DNA of 64,000 nucleotides from Drosophila pseudoobscura (lineage: Eukaryota > Arthropoda > Insecta > Diptera > Drosophilidae), in contig NC_046681.1 in assembly GCF_009870125.1 (NCBI RefSeq), positions 5,159,001 through 5,223,000 of the forward strand, in the 5' to 3' direction. Shown piece after piece: positions 58,208 through 64,000 of the stretch. The notes below the pieces were generated by a model. The model made no database searches. It saw nothing but the letters and a program-made list of their open reading frames with translations, and was not told the DNA's origin. Positions within the stretch are counted from its first letter, which is position 1; the number at the start of each line of letters is the position of its first letter. The translations under genes and the position numbers were made by a program.

Positions 58208-58779
58208 GAAGGGGAAGTGGAAGTGGGACCCCCCCACCATTTGACATTTGTTGTTTCTATACTTTTTCCCTCCGAACAGGGTCTCTCTGAATGGGTATTA
58301 TAAGTTGGTTATGATGTCTGAGGGCACCACCAAAGAAGTTGTTCCTTCAGTTTTCGCGACGCTGCTGCTGCGGCTGCCTGAAGGAGGCACAAGTCGTATA
58401 AGAAGCAAATTCTTTCGTTTAAATTTAAGACTCGGGATTTCAGAATGGTTTTCCGTTTACCCCAGCGGCGGGCACATCCTTAACTGCTCGAGAAGCCCAA
58501 GCGAATGCCCGGAAAAAATACATGTCTTGTGCATGACTAAAGCTTTTTTTTTTAAATCCTCCACACCGATTGAGGAAGAGTATCTTCATGTATTTCATAC
58601 ACATTTCGAGACACTGTACTTTCTAGAATCCTTCTTGTTGGCTCCTTTGTCTCGTGCACCACTGCCCCTTGCCGCCACACCACCCTGCGGCAGATGCAGT
58701 AAATAAGTTGCACTTTTCCGCTGGATCAGAGTAATGGAAAACTGGAATGGGAATGGATTCTTCATCAACCTTCTAGCTG

Positions 58780-58813
58780 CTGGCTACTGGCTACTGGCTA
58801 CTGGCGACTGGCT
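58780..58813 (+). repeat. Heptamer GGCTACT tandem array
   Basis: Four to five copies, the last with one change (GGCGACT). Confidence 0.9.
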
Positions 58814-60407
58814 TAGGGCTGGTGTGGCCTGTCGTGGCGTGTGGTCGTCCTTGGTGGTTTTTGTGTTTTGCTGCCTTCCCCCAATAAAAGTAAAAACAAA
58901 AACTTATTTGCCATTTATTTGCAGTTGACTTTGTTCCTCGTTATTAATATTGACAACACGAGATGGGGAATGGGGAATGGCGATTGGGGTTGGGGTTGGG
59001 GGCGGAAAAGGACCTCGAGAAAAGCCTTTGGGGGTCGGGTCTTTCGACATTGCCTTGCCCGTCTGGTCTGTTTGTTTTTGCTCTTAATGCGCTCAAAAAC
59101 TGGACGGACGCTCCGCCATTCCCGCCCTATATATGTACGTATATCTTCCTTGCCCCCTTCTCTCCTCGCCTCTCCACTCCTCTGCTCTGCTCTCTTTGCT
59201 CTGAAGCACTTCCGGTGGTGCGTCCAGGCGACCAGGCGACCGGGGGATAAGTTGCGTTTTGTGGTTGAAAAATGTAACCTGAGGCTTTATTGAAGGACTT
59301 TTTAATGAGTGTTTGTGTTTGATTGTGGGGAATTGCATTGAAGGAAGTCGCTTCTTGGTTGAAGATTGAAACGAAGGAGAAAGATCGTGAAACAGAGAGA
59401 GAGAGAGAGAGAGAGAGAGCAATGCCGTGAGAATTGTTCCCCGTTTGGTTCTCCAGTTGCAGGAACTGAAAGAGAATACCAAGAGAATACAGCTACCGTT
59501 TTCCGGGACTTGGATAGTGAGCATGACCCATAGATCTTTTTGAGGCGTACCAATAGATTCGTACCAAAGCTCTATCCGGACACATACATTGTAAAACACT
59601 TGTCTTATTTTACAGCCCCAGTTGGAGGAGCTCCCATTCGTAGCACTCAAATTTCCAAAGTCAATAAATATTTCAAGTGCCTGTCGTCGCTTCCATGGGT
59701 TTATTTCGATTTCAATTGCAGCTAATTGTCGCATTGCCATTCACGCGTAAACATGGAATGATTCGAATGCCGTCATTCGAGAATCAATGACTGACAGATG
59801 AAAATGTTTCAGTTTCGCGGTGGGGAAAAAGTTGTCCCACATTCCGCGCACTCGAAACTCTCGCCGAGGGGTCTATGTTTGGCTCAAAATTAATTGAAAA
59901 ATGTTAATGTGGAAAAATAAAAAGCTCCACCGAAAAATCCAATTTTGCCGACTGCGCCACTTTTTTTTTTTTGTTGCACTTGAGGCTTGGGGCCGGCCAG
60001 AGGCCCGTTTAATTTTGTTTCCATTTTCTCCACCCCCCCAAAAACAACAACAAAAACAGCACTTGGGTGGGTGCGGGTGGTCTGCAGGGTATATCGAATA
60101 GTGGGGTGAGGGGTGAAGCTGGAAACGGAGCGGCCTCTGTTTTATGATCGTGATTGCGGTCACAACAAGTAAAAAGAGAGATTGGCAGCGAGAGAGACAG
60201 AGAGAGAGAGAGAGGCTGCTGCTTCTTTCGGTCTCCCTTTCCTTTATCTCGTCTGCTGCTATCCCCCCCCCCCCCCCCTCGCTGGCTGCGCGTCTAGGCT
60301 GGTTTCGTTTTCTTGCTCTTCTGGCGGCTGCTCAGCGTCGCACGTTTACCGTTTACCATAATTAGGTGTTAATTTGACATTTTGCTCAACATTCAGCAGC
60401 AACGCAA

Positions 60408-60461
60408 CCGCGAGAGAGCGAGAGAGGGAGAGAGGGAGAGAGGGAGAGAGGGAGAGAGAGA
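60408..60461 (+). repeat. GAGAGGGAGA-type purine tract
   Basis: About 54 bases of GAGAGGGAGA units on one strand. A 16-base poly-C tract lies nearby at about 60263-60278. Confidence 0.9.
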
Positions 60462-62983
60462 GCGGCAGAGAGTGCGTGGAGTGAGGATGGTGACAATAGT
60501 TGAAATATTTATGCACTGCTTGCATGCGTGTAAGCGTGTATGCGTGTCTGTGTGTATTTATTATTTATATGCATTTGTATGAGTAAGTGCTTTTTGGCCC
60601 CCGCTCTCTCTCACGCTCTCTCTACCCATCTAACTGTCTCTCCTCCTTCTCCACTCAATTGTGTTGTTGTTTGTTTAACGATCGATAAAATGTTGTCGTC
60701 GACGCTGCTCCGCTGCTCAAATGTGCGTTTCCTCTCCCGCTGTGTGCATGTGTGTGTTTGTGTGTGTGTGTGTATTAGTATTACAATGTAATGCTCGACT
60801 TCCTCCTCCTCCTGCTGTTCCACTTGTGTTTTGCTCTGTAACACTCTCTCTTATCCGCTCTCTCTCTCTCTCTCGCCGCAGAGTACGAGCATCACCGCAC
60901 GTTCTCCACTGCTTTTCCACTTCTTGCTTTCCTCCTCCTCCTCTTCTTCTTCTTCTGGCACTGCATTAAACGTTCCATTCTTCCGTTTTTGTTTTGTTTC
61001 ATTCTTTGCGTTGTGTGGCTTATGTATGTTTTGTTTATTTTATTAGTTATCGTATAGCTTTTAGTCGGAACATTATTGCCTCGTAAATGTTTATCGATTG
61101 CTTATCGAATGCATGGGGAATCCCATGACTCAAAAAAAGGCGGAAACTGAGGGGGAAACCCCACACGAAACACACAAAATGTAATCTTGAAGCTTTTCTA
61201 AAAATTAATAAAAATATATACTTGGGGGGACTATAATTAAGAATGGAATTTGACTTTAGTAAATATATTTAACAGCCAATTTAGATCGTGCTGGAAAAGA
61301 TTTCTCGCTGATTTCTCTGGTCTGGCAATGGGAATTGCCAATCTGAAATGGTGAAGATTGGAAGAGGCTTTGCCATACCAAAAACAAATCGAAATGAATA
61401 ATTTTCTTTGCTTGGTGTTGAGTTTCCATTGTTCAAAGAGTATTTAACATTTTAAATCTGTGGATATCACTTATTCAAAACAAATTAGTTCCAAATTGCG
61501 CCCTGCCCTTCGCGGGTATCAAACATCAAACCGAAAACACTTTGTTAATTATTCACCTTTTCCGCAAATAAACGGGAAAAAAACAAGTAGGAACCCCCGC
61601 CCCAAAACGAACAGTCTGTCCATGGAGGTCGTTCCCTCATCCTCAGGCACAGAACAGCAGCGACAACCCGCAAAACGAGGAAAAGTGCAACTCAATTCGA
61701 AACCAGAAACAGCGACAACAACAACACCACTCATAGATACGGGATATGGATTGTGTGTATGTGTGTGTGTGTGAGTGTGTGTGAGAGAGAGAGACGACTG
61801 CGGACCTGGTCTCTGTCGGGGGGACAAGCCCACATTTCATTTATGAAAATATATTCAATTCATCGAGTGGAAATGGAAATTTGCGGCAAAGGCAGAGAAG
61901 GGTTAGAAATATATGTGTGTGTATATAAAAGCGAAAGAGAACTACCGCGGACAGAATGGACGTACGGATCCCTGAGAACTTGACATGAGAGTTGCCCCAG
62001 TTGCGTGACAGAGAGGGTGACTACTCACTCAGCGAGGGAGAGAGTGAGAACTGGGCAGAGAATCGGAGTAAAGAGGGTTAGTAGTCAGCCAACAAAACCT
62101 TCTTGTTGTGGGAATTTCGGGCAATCATCATAACTAAACTCTATCATTATACGAGTAGTGCTCGGTAGTTGAAATATTTCAATGGAATCACAAGAAAAGA
62201 AATACGAAAGAGAGAGTGAGAGTGAGAGTGAGGGCAGTGGGGGAATTTCCCAAGAAAGGACAATTGTTGGGCGAGAGGGAAATTAGCTTACACAATAAAT
62301 ATGTGATTTATGGTATTCCCCCTAGACATTAAGGAAGTCATCAAATTAGTAAATAAATAAATAAAGAACAAGCAGTTCTTGAATAAGTTTCTTTGAAAAG
62401 ATGGAGTTGCACTTACTGATTAATGAAAAAATAGAGAAATGCCCTTATAATTTAACATTTCTTATAGAGAAAGTGAAAAACTAACTGTTGCCAGCACTGT
62501 TAATGCGATTTTACAGCACTATTGATATTTACCAACACTGCACAACACTGACAATACTGCTTAAATTACTTGCACTGCTTGCCAAGCTCACACTTACTCG
62601 ACCTCCTTCTCTCCGGTATTCCGAAATTTGCCACCTGATGGCCATAAAATATTATCCTCTCAAAGCACCGCCACAATCCTTGTGCTGCTCGGTTTTTGCA
62701 TTAAATCTTGAAGTAATTGTCATGTGGACGGGAATTTCTTCAATCCAATTATTTAAGGTCCCACTGGAAGCTCCCGACGGCCAGGGTTTAATCCCATTCC
62801 TTCTCGGCGTTCGCCGTAGACTCTCTTCCTTCTGGTGGCAGGGGGACACAGATCCAGTTGTGCTGCTGGCTGTCCCTTTTTACGCCGCTTGGATGCAGGC
62901 ACAACATTGCTGATTAACACTTCATTTGCATGCAAAAACTTCAATCACTGACAAAGACCCAAAGACCAACAGCAAGAAGACAA

Positions 62984-63045
62984 CTACAGACTACAGACTA
63001 CAGACTACAGACTACAGACTACGACGGTGACGGTGACGGTGGCGA
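62984..63045 (+). repeat. CTACAGA heptamer array followed by GACGGT hexamers
   Basis: About five copies of CTACAGA followed directly by three GACGGT units. Confidence 0.95.
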
Positions 63046-64000
63046 TGACGACGTCATTCTAGCAACGCCACCAACGTCATTCCAACAACAGCAATGCAAA
63101 AAACGTGTCAATGCATGTGCCATGAATGTCAACGCACAAGGAAGCCCATCTAGAGAGAGAGAGAGAGGCCCAAAGCTAACCAGCTATCCTACCATCCCAC
63201 CCACACTATCCGTGCTCTCCCCCCCACCCCATCCTACCAATCTCCATCTACCATTCCCCCCATCATCAGCCAAATGGCCCCAACTAAAGTGAAAGAACTT
63301 TGAGATGGTCTGGAATTTGCAATATGTTGCATTCGCCTTAGAGTCGTCGCTCCTTTTATCCATCGCCCGCCCCTTCGCTGAAATCTATCCATTAAGGCTA
63401 ATGCTTTGTAAAATGTGCCTTTGTTGGGGGATACATACATATTCTATAGTGCCGTACATTGTGCAACCTCTTCGCTGCAGGCCATTTATGGATTAAATTA
63501 GTTTCAATATTTGCAGTAAGCTGGTTTCTAGGTCAATGCGTTTGTTCATTTATCCATCAATCAGTGGACAAAAAAGGGGAGACATCCCTTATATACAAAT
63601 TATAAAGGTAAAAAATCAAGAAAAAAAAGATGTTTGAATAAATAGCTTTAAACCATTTCAACCAAACCTAGAGTGGGGCTTAAAAAAAATAAAAAAAAAG
63701 TTTGAATTAAAAATTAAAAGGCTTAAAACCCTTGTGGGTTTTATAAAAATCTTTGAGAAAATAGTGTGAAACCATTAGCCCCAGTGGCATTTAAAAAAGT
63801 TCATAAAAAAAAGGAAGCAGAGGGATATAGCAGGATTTTTTCCTATAAAAATAAAAAATGTTTTAATAAATAGCTTAAAACCACTTAAAACCTTAGCCAC
63901 ATCTCTGAATATAAATTCCAATGAAAATTATTCACAATCTGTTAATAAATTAGAACTCAAATTATCCAACATAAATCACAGAATTAAATTGAGTATAATT

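Larger units (their letters stand above)
52308..64000. other. Large microsatellite-rich intron or intergenic region
   Basis: Nearly 12 kb without a recognisable protein domain. It contains many (GT)n, (CT)n, (GA)n and poly-C tracts, pyrimidine-rich stretches and CA-rich words, typical of large introns of developmental genes in this genus. Longer open frames (for example 58248-58706, 59093-59740 and 62488-62913) have low-complexity or compositionally biased translations and no family motifs. Near the window end, two related AT-rich segments recur about 220 bases apart (63640 and 63860). Confidence 0.5.

Noticed and set aside
58248-58706. 152-codon plus-strand frame
   Set aside because: No family motif, no splice context, and the flanks are microsatellites; likely chance.
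59093-59740. 215-codon minus-strand frame
   Set aside because: It includes a Ser-Leu run from a (GA)n tract and has no recognisable domain.
62488-62913. 141-codon plus-strand frame
   Set aside because: Mixed composition without motifs, and flanked by simple repeats; probably chance in a large intron.
1-64000. tRNA, rRNA, miRNA or CRISPR features
   Set aside because: I scanned for tRNA T-loop-like sequences and for well-known fly miRNA sequences and saw none. No regularly spaced repeat-spacer pattern exists. A covariance-model search would be needed to exclude divergent RNA genes.

Overview
The window looks like a Drosophila autosomal segment. The recognisable single-copy genes match D. melanogaster genes that I recall as lying mostly on chromosome arm 2L (Muller element B): Ifrd1, an ACBD4/5-like gene (CG8814), Prx6005, the Rab geranylgeranyltransferase beta subunit and NTPase. 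Short introns with GTAAGT donors, DINE-1/INE-1-type repeats, a P-element relic and dense dinucleotide tracts all fit Drosophila. The DINE-1 consensus and the P-type sequence suggest the obscura species group, but that is inference from memory.

Layout. 1-3.4 kb: non-coding upstream sequence. 3.4-6.5 kb (+): a five-exon RING-CH (MARCH-type) multi-spanning E3 ligase. 9.1-13.3 kb (-): five-exon Ifrd1, with an intronless 287-residue gene nested on the opposite strand in its fourth intron. 14.1-21.7 kb: a mobile-element island between the divergent genes Ifrd1 and ACBD. It holds a Tc1/mariner C-terminal relic, a PIF/Harbinger element with an apparently intact MADF-BESS gene but a broken transposase, a spliced DUF4806-like gene, a 5'-truncated LINE with poly(A) and a 12-bp target-site duplication, and a THAP/P-element transposase relic. 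Both edges of the island carry the same array of GTATATTT motifs in opposite orientation, each reading toward its neighbouring gene.

22.1-29.8 kb: ACBD4/5-like (+), Prx6005 (-) and an LSm-domain NAA38-like gene (+) that share a 214-bp divergent promoter, then an intron-retaining LRP5/6 (arrow)-like pseudogene (-), then RabGGTB (+). 30.7-31.4 kb: a decayed copy of the F-box/LRR-like gene that is intact at 39.2-40.5 kb (-). 32.6-36.8 kb (+): NTPase, an ENTPD5/6-type nucleoside diphosphatase. 37.8-38.9 kb: inverted DINE-1-like arms. 41.4-45.6 kb: a pseudogene graveyard with pieces of a fibrinogen-related (FReD) protein, an M16 metalloprotease of the nardilysin group and BTBD9.

46-64 kb is almost free of protein-like sequence. 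It is A-rich and microsatellite-rich and looks like UTR plus very large intron of a gene I cannot name. One candidate short first coding exon (52273-52307) ends in a good splice donor.

The genes do not form one pathway. They are ordinary housekeeping genes (ubiquitin ligation, transcriptional co-regulation, lipid binding, redox, N-terminal acetylation, Rab prenylation, ER/Golgi nucleotide hydrolysis). The unusual content is the accessory DNA: the domestication-prone transposon genes (MADF, DUF4806, THAP) and the cluster of intron-bearing, multi-origin pseudogene fragments. I found no CRISPR array, no tRNA or rRNA gene, and no miRNA that I could recognise.
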